Shown one piece after another: positions 1 to 15,100 of a stretch of DNA of 64,000 nt. The DNA is taken from positions 26,118-90,117 of the forward strand of contig LUCM01007958.1 in NCBI GenBank assembly GCA_008360955.1, written 5' to 3'. The notes below the pieces were generated by a model that saw only the letters and a program-made list of their open reading frames with translations, was not told the DNA's origin and made no database searches. This stretch comes from Fasciolopsis buskii. Its lineage: Eukaryota > Platyhelminthes > Trematoda > Plagiorchiida > Fasciolidae. Position 1 is the first letter of the stretch; the number at the start of each line of letters is the position of its first letter. A program made the position numbers and the translations under genes.

Positions 1-2449
1 TGTGGTCTGTCTGAAAATGTAGCCTGCATCTCCGGCAAATTTTTTCAAGTTGCGTCTGGACTAATTCCTAAATTTAAGTCTAGGCCTGCTTCCTTCGATT
101 GCCCTTGCCTAAAAACCGCCCTCTTGGTGCTTCTGTTATATCGTTCTTGGGACCACCATTAGAAAAAGCAAAATATGTCAAAGACGGATACTCAATGTTT
201 TTTTCATCTTCTGCCACTTCCACCATGCCACTTTTGTGCAACCAATAAAACTTGCTTTCACCCATCGTTCATTCTATAATCGTTCTTCTTCGTGTTCGCC
301 CCGAGTTTTATGTTAGTTTATTTAATACAACTGCCAGAATTTATTGACTTATTTATTGTTGTACCGCATGACTTTTGTCCTGCTTCACAGTTCCTGGTGG
401 CTGCCAGTAAAGCCATATCAGTGACATCCAGTTTTCGTGTCCGGTGAGCAGTTTATAGTATTTCACTGGAACCTTTTAAATAGTCCCCAGGTCAGCATTG
501 CAGTGCAGACCTCTCGGCTAAAAGAACATAAATGTGTTCGGAAAACCTTCTCCGGTCATCACCTTGTCAGGATATGTGTAATGAGTTACGGAACTTACCT
601 GTTCGAGCACGACAACACTCCAAAGTCTCTTCCGTTCAGAAAAATTCGAACAATCCCCATTGTTCACGGCTCAGGAGACTCGATGGAAATACCCTGATCT
701 GGAGGCCTGTTTGGCAACTGGGGTCGCTTCCGCCGTACAAATTATGAATTGAACTGAACTGCGCACAGGATCAAGGCCTATGCGGCCGAGAGCTTTGTAT
801 TAGTGGCCGTCCCTCGTTGTCCATTCATCGTTGTTTCAGCAAGACGACTTCTACGGAAAAGAAAATAGTGCCGATGGGGGAACTATTTGGCGAAATATTC
901 TCGATCCTGAAAAATGACTCGAGATTTCACTTTAACGCAAAAGAGGCTGTAGTATGTTCTTGTAAATAAATAGACTAAAGCTGAAATAGGTGGTCGGTAA
1001 TTTGTTTTGAATTGAGACGAAGGTCCAGTGGTTAGTACCAGATTATCATTATAGTTTCTCGAAGACACTGTGTGCCGGAATGACTGCTGGGATCACCGAC
1101 GCCCTGTCCGAAACAAAATAGAAATACACTCTAGTTGACCACAGCACGTGAGAACGCCGGTTCTCGTTCGTTTGCTAAAGCTAAGTGGCATCGGAACTGA
1201 TCAGCATTTCCATGGGTCAGTGTTTGAGAACACCGGGTGTTGCGGGCGTTCCATCTGAATTGAACGTGACAGGTGGGGACAGATCAAAGCTAGAGAAAGA
1301 TTTTATTAGGGTAATATCCAGGCTACAAAATGCAATTTCCCACTGAACGATAGTTATCACGTTTCATCTGCTCACCAGCTGTCTTGCAGAATTATCACTG
1401 GCCGCTGACCATGGGACATCGTCTCTCTAAGCAATCAAAATCAAAAATACCTGTAACGAGTTATGGCAAAAGACTAAGAATGCTAAGAATTGTGGAGTAA
1501 TTGTGGACAAAGCCAGGGAGGGACCTATTTTAGCTTTGGTCTGCTAACACAAGAAGGCGCCAGAGTTATCCAAACCATCATGCCGGGCAGTAGTTTGGAC
1601 TGTCGTGGTAGTACCTTGTCCAGTCCACAGCGCCGTTTCCTGAGAAGGGAGTAACCTGGTTAGGATGACATCAGCGACTAGCTATGTAAATAATGGAGAG
1701 AAATTCGGATAAGACAGCATCAAAGATTCAAGGATATGGAGCTGTCCTCGTACGAGAAACGCACCGACACGGAAACGCTCTAGTTTCTAAAAGGGTTAAC
1801 CAGTTTGGAGGCAAGAGATATGTTTGTTTACTCTACCGGGTGGCTAGCTGTGGAAATACAATGAACTTCCGTCGAGAGTAAGGCTGTAGCAGAACATGGA
1901 GTTGTTCCTCCAGATAAATTGTTTAATCGAACGTTGGCCACAGACCGCGGTCGTTATTTATGCGTTGCTCACTCACGCCCAGCTAGCACGCTCCTGTCCA
2001 AATATACTCAAACTGCCATCGTTTCCGTCTGCTTTTTCCTTGTACCGTTCACGCATCAGGGTTTCCAGTTTTGCAAACGTGTGGATCCGAGTAAGGGTGG
2101 CGCACAAGTGGTCAAAACGGATAAGGGCAGACAAAAATAATGCGAGATTCGTGTTAAGATAGCCAGTTCTGGAAGACGGGCTGGAGGTGAGGGTCAAGAT
2201 TTGGACATCACAGTATCAACCCAATGCAGCAGACTAGACCAAGAGTTATTCAGTGTGAACCTCGCAGAGAGCTGCAAAATCTGTTTAACCGGAAAGGATG
2301 CGGTCCATTCACGGAGGTGCAGTACCATTTTTAGTAGTCGGCAGGCTGCAAGGTAAATAGGCAAAGAGAGGTGTGTGGTTTGTCGAAGGAAATACGTAGG
2401 AAGTAAGTGCACGAAGGAACGCCCGCCTGACAGACATTTCTAGCGGATG
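1..2449. other. No recognised gene; intronic or upstream sequence
   Basis: Frames up to 88 codons occur on both strands, but none shows a domain, splice-site pair or similarity to another part of the window. It should hold, or be part of the intron leading to, the missing 5' exons of PALS1. Confidence 0.5.
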
Positions 2450-2766
2450 AGTTGCTTCCGCTTTTCCTTTCGGTGGAAATCGGGTCGCCGGGATTCCCAA
2501 AGGATGTACAATTTGTGGTTGCGCCTCAACTCTCTGGCCTACCCTCCGTCCCAATGCAAACCCTGGACAACAAAACAATTAACACAACACATTCTTGTGT
2601 ATTGAGGTCGTGCATGTAACACCACAAATCCCTTCCCCATCCATTTTTGTATTTGTCTAATCCAATCCTTTCTATGGTGAAGAATTTTGTCAAGATATAT
2701 AGTGATGTAATGACATGAGTGTGAATCACTGAAAACGAGCTTGTTCGCCAACTTGTGTTTTCTCAA
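2450..2766 (-). repeat. Dispersed repeat, copy 1 (inverted relative to 42.8 kb)
   Basis: The reverse complement aligns over about 230 nt with 42,795-43,025 at roughly 85-90 percent identity by eye. Shared blocks include AACACAAGTTGGCGAACAAG, GGGGAAGGGATTTGTGGTGTT and GCGCAACCACAAATTG. This copy has 37 nt (2581-2617) absent from the other, bounded by direct repeats of GTGTT. No protein family was recognised in its frames. Confidence 0.8.
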
Positions 2767-3091
2767 TGTGCTCAGCGGTAATTCTCATCTAATATATGGG
2801 ATAGTTGACACCTGCACAAGTGGATGCCAAATTTCTGTGTAAACTATCGGAAGAATTTTGGATGCTTCTTGGCCCTTCGGGATATTTTTATTCTACGCTA
2901 AGTGAACGGGATTAAGTGAATTTCGTTTTAATCTACTAATATTCATATCTTGTAAACATGGTATTTTCAAATGCCTATTTCCGCTGGCCCTAACTATGGG
3001 TGATTTAAAATTAGATGTTGCTTATCGCGGGCAATAATGAAGCGAATAAATACGTACAGTAAGTCCATTTTCACCAAAGTAAACTTTTTAG

Positions 3092-3198
3092 CTGCTTTGA
3101 AAAAGGCGAAAAAAAATGTCCGGAAAGTTTCTAACTTGCCAGAAGCAAAATTGCTGCATTCTTTATTTTCATCGACTGTTTTAAAGGAAACAATTCAG
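3092..3198 (+). CDS. PALS1: PALS1 exon encoding L27N
   Basis: The acceptor is TTTTTAG|CT and the donor CAG|GTAATG. Entry is phase 1 (the first codon is split) and exit is phase 0. The 36 residues include ALKKAKKNV and LLHSLFSSTVLKETIQ, with the hydrophobic spacing of an L27 helix pair. Joined to the next exon it reads LKETIQ-IFDIL, which aligns without a gap to the end of the vertebrate PALS1 L27N domain. The acceptor could lie a few codons further upstream. The call rests on domain similarity plus phase, over a 19.9 kb intron. Confidence 0.68.
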
Positions 3199-6100
3199 GT
3201 AATGACATATGCCGATTACTGATTTTAAGCGATGTTCTCTGTAATAACTGACGTTTGACTGTGTGACATTCAACGCAAAGTTCTAAAACTTAGTCTTTTT
3301 AAATGTCTGAATTGGTCCGGCTGCCCAAAGAGAAAATACCATATTATTATTCTACACTTAGTACTTTGGATAGCACCTTTTATGGTTTTCAATGAGACAT
3401 AGAAACACAAGAAAAGTTTTAATAATTTCAATTGTGCCTTTAGGCACACATTTATTTAGGCATCATTTACGATGCTGCGGTATCCTGGAAATTGAATTGC
3501 TGTTTTTTCTTCAAATTTATGGCAATCCGCAGCACAGTATTCTCGAATTTCCAAGCAGTAGAGCAGTTCAAAAACGGCACCAACGTATACTGTTTCGAGT
3601 AAACACGAGTGTTTATTCTAAATCTTCCACATTGTTAGGAAAATTACTCCCTAATAACCTCTGAATGAAACATTAGGGAACCGGTTTTCGTCTCTGAGAA
3701 GAAGAACTTGGGGACTGCTTTTCGCTTCACATTGGATACTATTTTAAGTGTTGTTTCCTTTCTGATGTCGGCGATTGTTAGCCATTATTTTTGGATACTA
3801 GGAATAAAGTCTGTATCATGGTAGGTTCTGGTGCGATCTCACTGAAGGAAGTGCTCTGTCATTACCCTGTCCTCGATCTCTGAGAATGTGAATGAAAACG
3901 CCGCAGTAACTAGGTAGTCCATGTCTAAGCCGAGGGTTGTATTATATACTACAAGCTATGTGCAAAAATGTTACCGTTACACGGATTTGGCACTGCGGCA
4001 TGCACAGATCGTGCTTGCAGGACCGTTGGCGCTTTTCACTCGAGCAAACTCAGGTATCATTTGGCATATAAGCATTTTTACTTGTCTTAACGTAGAACGG
4101 TTCAAAGACCGTCAAGCGTTAGCAAACACGGAAAATATGGAATCAAACGTAAGCATTTTCAGCAATAATCAGCCCACATTATATAGACAAATAAGTTCAC
4201 AAATGAGTTAAATATGATGTACTTGCACTTTGTGTCTGAATGCTATTATCCTTTTGTGCCATAAAGTAAGAAACCTGCATTTGTATCTCTGTTTTCTGGT
4301 GGTTGTAACAAATAAAGTAATCAACAAAAACTTTTAAACTTGGCAAATATAAGAAAACTGATCAGAAGTTCTAAAGGAATTGGGAAAAGTGGATGAAGAA
4401 AAGAAATATCAAAAGCGTGTCTCATCCTCGAAAGAAATTCATTTATCTTGGGCAGATGCGGACACTATAACACTTGTCACTTGATCATTTCTTTTCAGGA
4501 AAAGTTTACGTTTTTCTCGTATTGTTTGAGTGGTTTCGGAAAATTTTCCGTGTAGCTGCTTTTGAGGAATGACATCGTGTTTTAACACACACGTATCAAT
4601 TATGGGGGAACAAAATAGGCTGCTTCACAGGTTTATTTTGCATGAGTGCCTTTCCAGTTAAGCTGACTTGTGGAATCCTCCATTTTTGGCAGAGGTTTAT
4701 ATATATTTATATATTTTGCACCAGCCTAAAGTATGGTGCCAGCGCCAACAGAGCATTACGAACCTTTATTAAAAGAAGTGCAGCCTATCTCTAGCGCAAC
4801 TGCCGCACCATTTCTATTTATCAAATCTGCAAAAGATAAATTAGCGCAGACGTAATATGTGTACCACACTGTCGTATACAACGCCACTTTCCATCCGTTT
4901 TATAATCTTTTTGTAATCTCCTTAAATTTATTAAGAAAACTTTCAATTGTAGCAGGTTGTTTGCATGAATGCCGTTTAGATGCAACGCATTGTCATGTAC
5001 CTCAGGAAACAAGTTTTTGGTAATATTTATGAGCGCCTTAAAACGTTGTAACCTATGTATATCCGCCTTTTTCGCAAACGTTTTCACGGTAGAATTTAGT
5101 GTAGCAAGCAAGATAGCCTATTGTTACACCCGTGGTTTTAAACTGCCTGATGACGGTGATTTAATTGAACGGTACACGTGGGCTTGTTTACCAGCGTTGT
5201 TTAATTGCCATATAAAAGTAATTGGATACCGTAAAAATGTTTATCGTCTTTGCAGACAAGTTCTTAAACGTGTTGCCTTGGAATAAACTATGAGAGTTCA
5301 TAACATGAAACTTGGCTTACCTGTCATCCACAGCCGAGAGTGTGGATACCGCGACTTTGTTTGATCGAGAAGTGAGTACCGCTGCTTGCTTTCAAGATGA
5401 TGGTGATAACTACCAGTAATTCGAGCGCTCGAGGTAAGAAGAAGGCGAAAAATGACCCCCTCATTGGGGAACGATAAAACCAACTTGCTGAAAAATCAAA
5501 TTTCTACCAAGTGTCAACTTTACCGTATTATACTCCCATCATCCCTCAGCTCTTGCTGACAACCGCTGAGAAAATCTCGGATCCTCCTCAAAATAATGCT
5601 GTAACCTTTAACCCTGTTTGTGTTTGTGAGTGCAAAGTAAAGCCGACTGTGAATCTATTCACTATTCTGTGCGGCTGCAACTTGTTGAAGGGGCAACTTG
5701 GAAGTGGAGTCATACTCGTTTCATTAACTTTTTTGTCCTTAAACCTATCCTGGGCCAGTAGACCTAGTTGCCGAACAACAGCCAGAAGTTGTGCTCCCCA
5801 GCTACTGCACTGTCCGTCAAAAATCAACAATTGCAAACAGCTGTAGCTCAGGGGAAATCTTGATTAACTAAGTTAGTTGAGCTACCTTTATTTTGCCCAG
5901 ATGTAAGGTATTGGATAAAAAACTGTGTAGGGTTTGTGCGGCATTACAAAGCCTTATTTTGGGTCCTAAAACTTTCATGTTAGTTGGTCATATAAGTAGA
6001 CCCACAAATATTTGGACAGGGTCGGGTCAAGAACAAGTGTTATGTAGATTTTTATGCGAAATGTAAAACTTCCAGCGGCACTTATTGCAGTTATTTCATA

Positions 6101-9100
6101 AAAAATTTCATTAATTATATCCTCAATGTTCGGCTGCTTGGTTGTATACACGGTACGGTAGAAATTCAACAATTTTCCACTCAATCTTAGTGACTGGAGT
6201 GCATATAAATTGGCGTCTACCGAAATTTTACATTAGAATGCATGCTAATGTCTGCTAATCTTTTGATCACACGTCAAAATATATGCTGTCACTATGAACC
6301 TTATGACGACGATCGGCGCATGACATGTGCATAATAATCAGAGGGAAAAAATTCTCCAGAGCTCCAAGCTCAAGAAAATTATTGATCATAAGTGTTCATA
6401 TGTAAACAATAAATCGAGAGCCGCTAGACCGTAGACGTAAAGAAGAAGATGGACCACCATTTTATAGTGGCAGTTTACGTAATTCAAGTAATGAGAACAC
6501 TAGTGCAGACTAAAACTCATGTATGCGCACCCCAATGAAGCTAAACTTTGTTGTAGTAGCACTCCAAACAGTCAACATTTACCACCCCTGGTCCGGTATA
6601 CGGTGAAAACTGTCGGAATTTGGCATCTCTTCAGTATCCGATGTCCTGAATAATGCTGCGTTTTTGCAGAAATCCATGAGGTACAAACCTTTTTGTGGCA
6701 GACATATGATTACCGATAATACGCAGACTGCCGAAGCCGAGAGGCGATCTTTGTCAGCATTGCACCATAAGCCAATAAGTTAAAAACAATTTAGTTGCAC
6801 CTAAGCACACTTTATGCATGTAATTAAGTATAAAAGCCTTTAAAAATGACGATGGGCAACTCATCAAATACGGATATGCTGGCGTGATATGCCGGTTGTT
6901 GCTGGTTAGGGAATCTTCTGTCACTTCACATGTTCCCGGTGTAGCGCATGAAAGCAAGCCGAAACTGTTGGCTGGTATCATTCGCATTGTATTTTTGGCA
7001 GGAATAGGAACCGTTATGTTGCATCATTAGTTTAATGAGTGTCTCAGCTGGAGCCTCAGCTATTACAGTGCAAAATTGGATGTTGTTTCTGACTCATTGG
7101 CATTTTAGGAAAAAGCTTTGCATTGGCTAGTATTTTAATTCACTGAAGACGTCATCTAAAGAGTAATTTATATTTTCCGATGTTTACTTCCCACAGTAAA
7201 CTCCAACAAGGAATAGTAATCAACCAAGAATTAGCCAAAGTTGCTTCGGAGATTCTCTGTACAACATCAGTCTAACTACCTGAAGTTGCACAGTGGATGT
7301 GCGCTTTCCAGCTGACTGCAAGGACCTCAGTGTAAAGCAAATGTCTGCCTACAGATCATCGTGTATGTACAGTTCTCTGGTCATTACATTTTTAGATGCA
7401 TTACGTGGTAGTGCTAACAGCGTACGGGGTTCCGCTGGTAAGTCGGAGTGCGGCAATCGGAAGAACATTGATGGCTTCGGATTGTGTACTGCAGACAGAT
7501 GCAGCTGGATGGCAGCTTCCCAAACAACTATCATAGACAACAGGTTTGGGAACACATGCTTTAATAAAAGTTATCGCAACTTCTTAATTTTCACCTTACT
7601 GGCTGTCTTTTGTAGACGTTCTTTCAGGGCAAATCAATCACTCTTAACATGGTTAACACTTCATTGCGCATTATTGTACCGGACGGTGAACATTTGCTTC
7701 AAAATAAGAACATAAATATCGTTCAAAGACCTTTTTATTTTACTTTCATGACTACCAGCAATCCCGAATACATATATTTCAGACATTCGTAACTTTATAA
7801 ACGGCTTAGAACTGACGGACAGTGAATCCAACGCAGGCGTCTCCTGCCTATACTTTTGTTCTCCTTCAACAAGTTGAACGGTACAAGAAGTTATTTCTTC
7901 CTAGCTGGCCAAGAAGCCGAGGTTTAAATAGCAATCCATATAATCGACGACAGTATCCTTCCAATCTGCCGGTAACAGGATATATGAAAAGTAACAAACA
8001 GCATTACCATCATTCCATACCTCATCGATAGAAGTGCGTTCGGCACCTAACTACTTAATACCTAGGGAGAAAAATGTCAATGTCTCCGGAGAATATTTTG
8101 AGAATAAAAACAGACGGACTAAGAACACCTCCAGGCTAGGTGCAAAAACGTAGCCTTTAATCATAATCCAGAAACATATGTAGTAAAACAACAACAAAAT
8201 GCCAAAATCAGCAAGCGTTGGTCACTGCATGTGACAAACTTTAAAATGCGCAACATAATTTGGTTTCGCTTCAAAAATGTTTAAAAGAAGGAAGAATTGA
8301 AAGGTTAGTTTTTGGGGCAATCTGACATTTTGTGCACCCCAAAAACAAAATAATCGCAAATAGACTGTTATATTTCTCAAAGAGGCAACTGGAATAAAGT
8401 ATAATACAAACGTAAATAATAGGGAGGAAAATATGCGGCTAAAGAAAGTGCTAAGTTTAATCCATTTCATTTAGAATTTCTGTGGCACTTCTAAGCATGT
8501 TAAATTTGTTTGTTAAGTTCCCTGTAAAAAATATACCTAAAAAAGGCTTTTCTGGTTGCGATCTATTAAAAATTTGAGGGGTGGTATACTACTCGGCTGA
8601 TTGCGGGTTAGATGTCATTTTGTTTTTTGACTCACAAAATGGACCAGTTGACTAGAGCCATTGGTAGCAGGGGTACTTGCGGCTTTGCTCCTCTTGCAGA
8701 AACGTGGTTGACAAGTGATGCCCTGTTCTCATCGGTTGATACTGCAGAGGCATACCATTTTCAAAGCCGACCAAAACGCGGCAGGATTGAAGGACTGGTG
8801 ACCCCTATAATCAAGATGATGAGCCAAATTACCAAATGCACTATACTGCTCATCTAGAGAGGTTTTACGAGATCTTTTGTTTATACTTGTGCACCACGTT
8901 CTATGGATTCCTATTGAAGGAGCTGTCTTTTGGTCTCCTGGCACAGATTCTTCACAGGCATTTCAGAATCTCCTTTGGTATGGTTGAGAAAGCTACTTTC
9001 CCAGCTTAGTAGACCTTAATTCACCACTGGTTCGTAGGTAGTGGGATGGAGACTGTTGTAGTTATGTAAGGGATAAGTTCGTGCTTAAATTTTAACCAAT

Positions 9101-12100
9101 CCTCAGGGCTTCAAGTTCCATCTGGATGCAGGACAACCAAAAGGCTTAGGAATCGACCTTAAGATTAATGTATCCCCGTGGCGACCAAATGTGTAGGAAA
9201 ACTGATAGATTCCACCGGCCACTTTCAGTGATCATGGCTTTATCATCGGTTGTTGGAAATGTAATGTTTTATCCTTTATTGTATTATCTGTGGATCAGGA
9301 TGCGCTGTGCAAAACTTCACTCAGTTCGTCTTCCAAAAACCTGGCGGTCTGGCGACTCCGTGAATGGAAATTTGAGATGTAGTTGTTGAACTCTTTTGCG
9401 TGCTTATAACTGCCTCTTAGCTCTGAGAATATAAGAAGAGCTATCAGTGGCTCGGGCGTTACATGTGTCATACTCTTTGTACTAACCGCACATGGCTGTT
9501 TTTGAAATGCGCAATTTTAGTTTTTGGGTATAAAATTGTGACAGTTCGACGTAAGTCGATGAGGCTAAAAAGGAGAGAAACTACGAAGCGTACCTTTTCT
9601 ATATTGCATTTTCTGTGGAGCCGTCAGATTCCGGTTCAGCTCGTTGTTCCCTCACTAAAGAGGAACCAAACTCTGTTAAAGACAAATTTACAGAAGGCGG
9701 TTCTAGTTTCAGCCATCATACGTTGATTTAAGCGACAAAACGGTTCATACTGTCAATATTGTTCCGTCTGAACAACTCGTGATTCGACATTTTCGTTTAG
9801 CTGAGTTTTATCAAATACTGCAGATAGTGAAAGTCTACTAGTCTCGCAGTACAGATGTTTTTCTCACAGAAATTTAGTGGGATATTTTATAGACTGTTCT
9901 TGTTTATTTCCTGGTCAGTTTAGTTGTAATTTTGTAGAGTAAAAATTCATGTCACAAGCTTATGAAAAATTTGAAAACAAGAAGTCCCCGTTACTGATAT
10001 TATCAGTCTACGAAGCACAATGTGCCATTCATTGGGATACCGCTAAACTCCAGAGGAGATAATCGAACGAGTTTGTTGAACATGTAGTTGCATAAATAAT
10101 GCTTAGCTGCATCCCGGTAATAAGCATCGTATACGTCATGTTTGCTTGGCCGATGCTTTCGGCAGCTGGTAATGTTTTAGTTTGCATTTAAAGCTGTGAA
10201 GTAAGCCCCTTTGATGAATTTCTGCGATATCCTGTCCCCAAGTCATCTTTACACTTTAGTGTGCTTCATTAAAAACCCGCCAACTTTCTTGTGTTGTCTG
10301 AATAACTGGTCCGAGTCTGTTAATCGGCCTGCCTCAGCGAAAATATCTTGTTTTATTGCTACAACTTGCGTTGTTTTGGTAGGCATAAAAATATATAAAT
10401 GGAAGCGTCCTAAATTATACAGCATTTTTGTGATATCTTGGATAAACAATTGTTCCCTCAATTGTTTACCATAGTTCATGCTCAACATGTAATCTGCTTA
10501 CTTACTGTGTCCTAACTAAACGCATATAATGGCGGTAATATCAGTTCTGTTGTCTTGCAAAACATTGAGGAGAAAAGATACCAGAAAAGCAAAAACCGTC
10601 TATCGATTTCAAAATTCCTGCACAAATTTTTATTGAATGACGAGCTTTCATGTGCAAATCTATCACAACGAAACGATTTTGTCTTTTGGCAGATGAATGA
10701 TGTGTTATTTCTGTATATTATATTCTTGTGAGCTGCAAACTCCTGAGTCGAAAGCCAAATTTCTCCAATCTCTTTTGGCACGCAGTGCATATGTTTTTGA
10801 TGTTCCATTTGTTCTTCGAATAATTTTTGATAAAACTTTGGTTTATCGGGGAGGGAAATGCTCATCTAAATTTGATCATAGAGTATGTCAAAAGGATCAG
10901 CGGATCAATCGATCTTGATCTGTTATATTCCGTCCCGGTTCACCTTTGTCAGCTATGACTGAGACTAGGGAAATAAGAAACTAAAATTCCAGTAGTCGGT
11001 TGCATTGCTTAAACGCAGTCGCACTGTGCATGATATAAATCACTCGTAATAAACTCCTTGCCTCTTAGTCACTTCCCAAAAAGCGAATTTTGCGTAGTGT
11101 CTATTGCGGCAACCTTGAACCAATTAAATTTAAAATGTTTGGCCAAATATCAGACACAGCACTGATTTCCCGGGGTGCCGACGTGCAGGAGAAAAGGCAC
11201 AGAAATTATGTGCATTTTATTCCAAACCAACCACCAGTTCCTCTTTCAACTACAGCTGTATGCTTTTGAGATCCCGTACATATATCGGTGCTGAATTTTT
11301 ATTCTGCCTACTCACAAGCAGATCATTGCCGATAGTAGTTTATCTTGCCCAATAATCTACAAATGTCTCATATTGGCACACAGTAAGAAGCACACTATCA
11401 ATACTTATTCCCTTAAGGAGCCTCACTGGTGACCAAGCCTTAACGATTGCTTGATGGTGGTTGTCAGAGATATATCATCATTTCTTGCAATCAGTGTCAT
11501 ATCTGGTTTTTGATTCTAGGCACTGTCGTCTAGTAGTCACGTCGACCCCTATCACCGGCGTGCCTGCACTAAGTCACGTACATCAATTTGCTTTTTGTCA
11601 CACGAATAGATATATCTCAAACCCGAAGCGGTAAACTTTCCTTCATAGCCAACCAAGAACAAAGACGACAGAATCGTTTTATGTTAAAGATGCTAGCATA
11701 GTTCGCACAAATTTGGTCGTGTTTGCCCAGACTAACCTAGCTATCAAAACAAACTGTGAAATAAAAGAACAAAAAGAGAGGTTATTATCAAACGTTAGTA
11801 ATTCTATGGGCTTTTATGATGATTCGCCATATCCATCAGCTCTTACGCTTCCCAGCTGAACGTTGATCAAAATGAAGCCGTTAAATTAAGGTTTGGAAAA
11901 GGGGTAGTAGAGATCGAAGCTTTGTGAACGAACTCAACACTTCGACCCGTTATCATGGGTTGAACTTGAAGACATGCATTCGAAATAACTCATTTCGCTT
12001 TTTCTACTTTTATCAGTATAATTGAGGTTTATACGGCGCGCGCCCCTTCTGCCTTCTACTCCTGAAGATAATGAACCGATTTTTAAAAGCTATCATAAAT

Positions 12101-15100
12101 GAAAACAAACTAATTCATGGGCAGTATGCCCATTTTGGCTATTCCAGATGATTGAGATTCATAAAAATGTCTGGCTGGCATGCTAGAGTTATCAAGAATG
12201 CATACAATTGTGCATGTATTGCCATTGGTGACAAAGTACTGAATTGAATGCACAATCCAATTTGGGGCGCTATGATGACGGACAACCTGAAGCCAAATAA
12301 GCGTATTAGTTAGCTTCAGCCCTGATATAATCGGCTTGGTTTAGACGTACAAATCTTTCACAGGCTGTAAATATTCTTTGGGGGATGGTACTTGTGAGTT
12401 GTTTGAATTAGACCCTTAGCAAGCTAACTCCTTTCTGGTTTCCAGTTGACGACCTCTCGCCTTTCCTGTAAATCGGTACAACCACGTTTTGATGTCAGTC
12501 CTTGGAAATCTGTCCCCTCACCCAGAGTGATCCCAGGAGTTTTGTTAACTCCGAAGTTGCATTCCGTTACTGGCCCTAGAGACACACGGCGGCTGTTTTT
12601 CTGACCCACCAGCATTCTGCGCTTTCAGAAGGCCTATCACCATGATGCCCTCTATTTCGGAAAAAAGAACCGGTATATACATTCAATGCTCCGTTTCCAA
12701 GCATAGGCGAAATGTCGTCTGTGGCAGTGGGCTAACTAAACTGCCCCCTAAAGTGGTCTGTTCAACTTTACACCCGCTGCTCTTGAGAGCGAATCAGTGA
12801 ATCTTGATACTCTTTAATCACTGCGTTTACGCCTCACTTCCGCGGATAAGTATTCTTAATTTGTCGATAAAGGTAATGACTGCAGCTAATATCCGCCACC
12901 CTTTCTTTTTCCCTACATATCTCTATCGGCTGCATGAGGTGATTTCAGGGACTCTCGGTCAGCAGACGTTTTAGATTTTTGCCTCTCTCACTATGTAGAA
13001 TAATTGGCTGAATGGGTCTAAGCGGATTCAACAAGGTAACTAAAATCGAGAATATCCATGGATTTCTAGACACACCTGCGCGGAAGTCCTGCGCAGAAGA
13101 AACAGCCTGAAAAGTGTGCATACAGTCCCATCCAGGTGGACTTTTGATAGACATCCCCTCCTGCACTCTTATTCTTGGCCCAACGAATTCCTACTTCATG
13201 AAATAATTCACTGCGTAATATCATCGCTCTTCTTACCATCAAGAAACCATGGAAGCACTGTATAGCTGTTTCATCCATGTTAGGAATCATCAGCAATTCA
13301 TATCTACCACGCCCGAACTGAGATGAGAACCTGGGACGAACGATTTGGAGTCGAACGCATTTGACATTACGCTACTCGGCAGGTACTCAACGGTTTGCTG
13401 AATTTGACCACATGATGTTGCACCTATACCTCACTTATTCCCATTTTCCAAAATCCAAAAGTATCATCTTTCTCTATTTCCGCGGTGGAATTTATAGACG
13501 GATGATTGTTGTTAAATATGTCCAGCAGTTCTCGAATATTTGTTGTAGAATCACGCATTATAAATGTATCATGCACATAACTGGTATTCTGTATTGAACT
13601 ACGTTTACGTTTGGCCAGAAGTACACCAGCTGGAAGGAGTCCAATCGGTTGTCCCACCCATACTCCATCTTTTTCTTTGGTACTTCCTTTCGTAAATAAG
13701 CTACACACCCAATGTACATCGGTGAATCACATCTTTAATCTTTACCACTGGGATTTCATTTTTGATGTCGTTATTAATCAAATAGTTTGAAATAAAATCC
13801 ACGGTTTCCATAAAATAAACGCTTGCGAAAAGGGATTCCACATCTAGCGAAATCATTGCTCTCCCAGATAGATCATGAACTTTTATCGCCTCAACGAGGG
13901 AGGACGAATTTCTCACATCGCACTTGCTAGCAGCCTGTACAAAGGTTCAAGAATCTCGGTAATCCATTTAGCTTTAGTGTGATAAGCCGATCTGCCTTTT
14001 TCCGTTGTTGGCACATTAGACTTATGCACTTTGGACAGTCCGTGGCTTCTCAAGTGTTGAGTTCAGTAAAGGAGAAGTCCTTCATAGAGCGTCTTGGAGA
14101 TAAAGTCATCTGACCTAGAGTTTCAAAATTTCGGTTATCTTCTCAGCTTCTTGTTTGGTTTTCAAGTGAATTTACTATCGTTAGCCAGAATAGCCGTCAT
14201 TTTCTCACCGTAACCATTTCTATTAAGTAAAAGCCAAGCTGAACCTTTATCCAGTTTTGATAACATTAAATTTGGTTGATCCAATATTACGCGGGTCGTC
14301 TCACAAGGCAATCTAGTCAGAACCACATCCACTAGCAATCTAATTGCACGATAATTTGGACAAGGATAGACAGGCGAAACTTTTAGATTATCACATGACT
14401 CAAATGAAACCGATAAAAGGTCATTTAGATCAGTTAACTATTTAATAGTGTTCCCATCTCCGCCTGGTGATAGCATGTCTATGATACCTAAAACTTAAGA
14501 ACCAGGGGCAAAGCTTCCAATGCCAGAGTGTCGAGGAGGAATAGTTATGGGCGTTCTTCATTAGGTCCCCGGTAGTCTGAAGGGTAGTGGATTAGATTCG
14601 AAGCTTTTGAAACTCCACTTTCGTTTCCTCTCCCAAGCTCTTCTGCAGACGGAAACCAGATAACCCCCAGGAGCCTTCCTATGTTCCATTCGGAAATTGC
14701 CAATTTCCGCTTTACATGTTTCAACCATAAGACTCATCTACAAATTGAATGTGACAACATCTAGTAGCTTAAACACATGAAGCATGAGACCGAGTACTCA
14801 GGATTCTGATTACCATCTAGACTCAGCTGGTGCAGGACAAGTGGTTTTCGTTTAACCGGAGATTACCTGCAAACATGCGAGCACGGCTCAAGGCGCGACC
14901 TAAGTCCACAGATGCAGACCAAAACGGTTTACGATGTTAACTTTGTTCAAGCAACCGGTAGCTGATAGCGATGTGCTCATTTTGTGAGGGCAAAAATGGT
15001 GCCAGGTGTGCTAATGTCGTTTTTCTATGACAAAGTTGGTGTTCTTCAGGAAGTCTGTGGTCGGACAAACTTGAGTAAGCAGATCACCGTGGTTGGTAAG

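Noticed and set aside
4969..5286. 105-codon plus-strand frame with an overlapping 96-codon minus frame
   Set aside because: No domain, no splice sites and no repeat match; consistent with chance.
7351..7437. Exon-like stretch between TGCCTACAG and GTAAGTCG
   Set aside because: Splice sites look good, but the peptide has no recognised domain and the phase does not fit between PALS1 exons 3092-3198 and 23052-23597.
12424..12615. Possible GIY-YIG endonuclease part of the Penelope element
   Set aside because: No GIY or YIG motif, nor the conserved Arg and Glu region, could be seen in any minus-strand frame.
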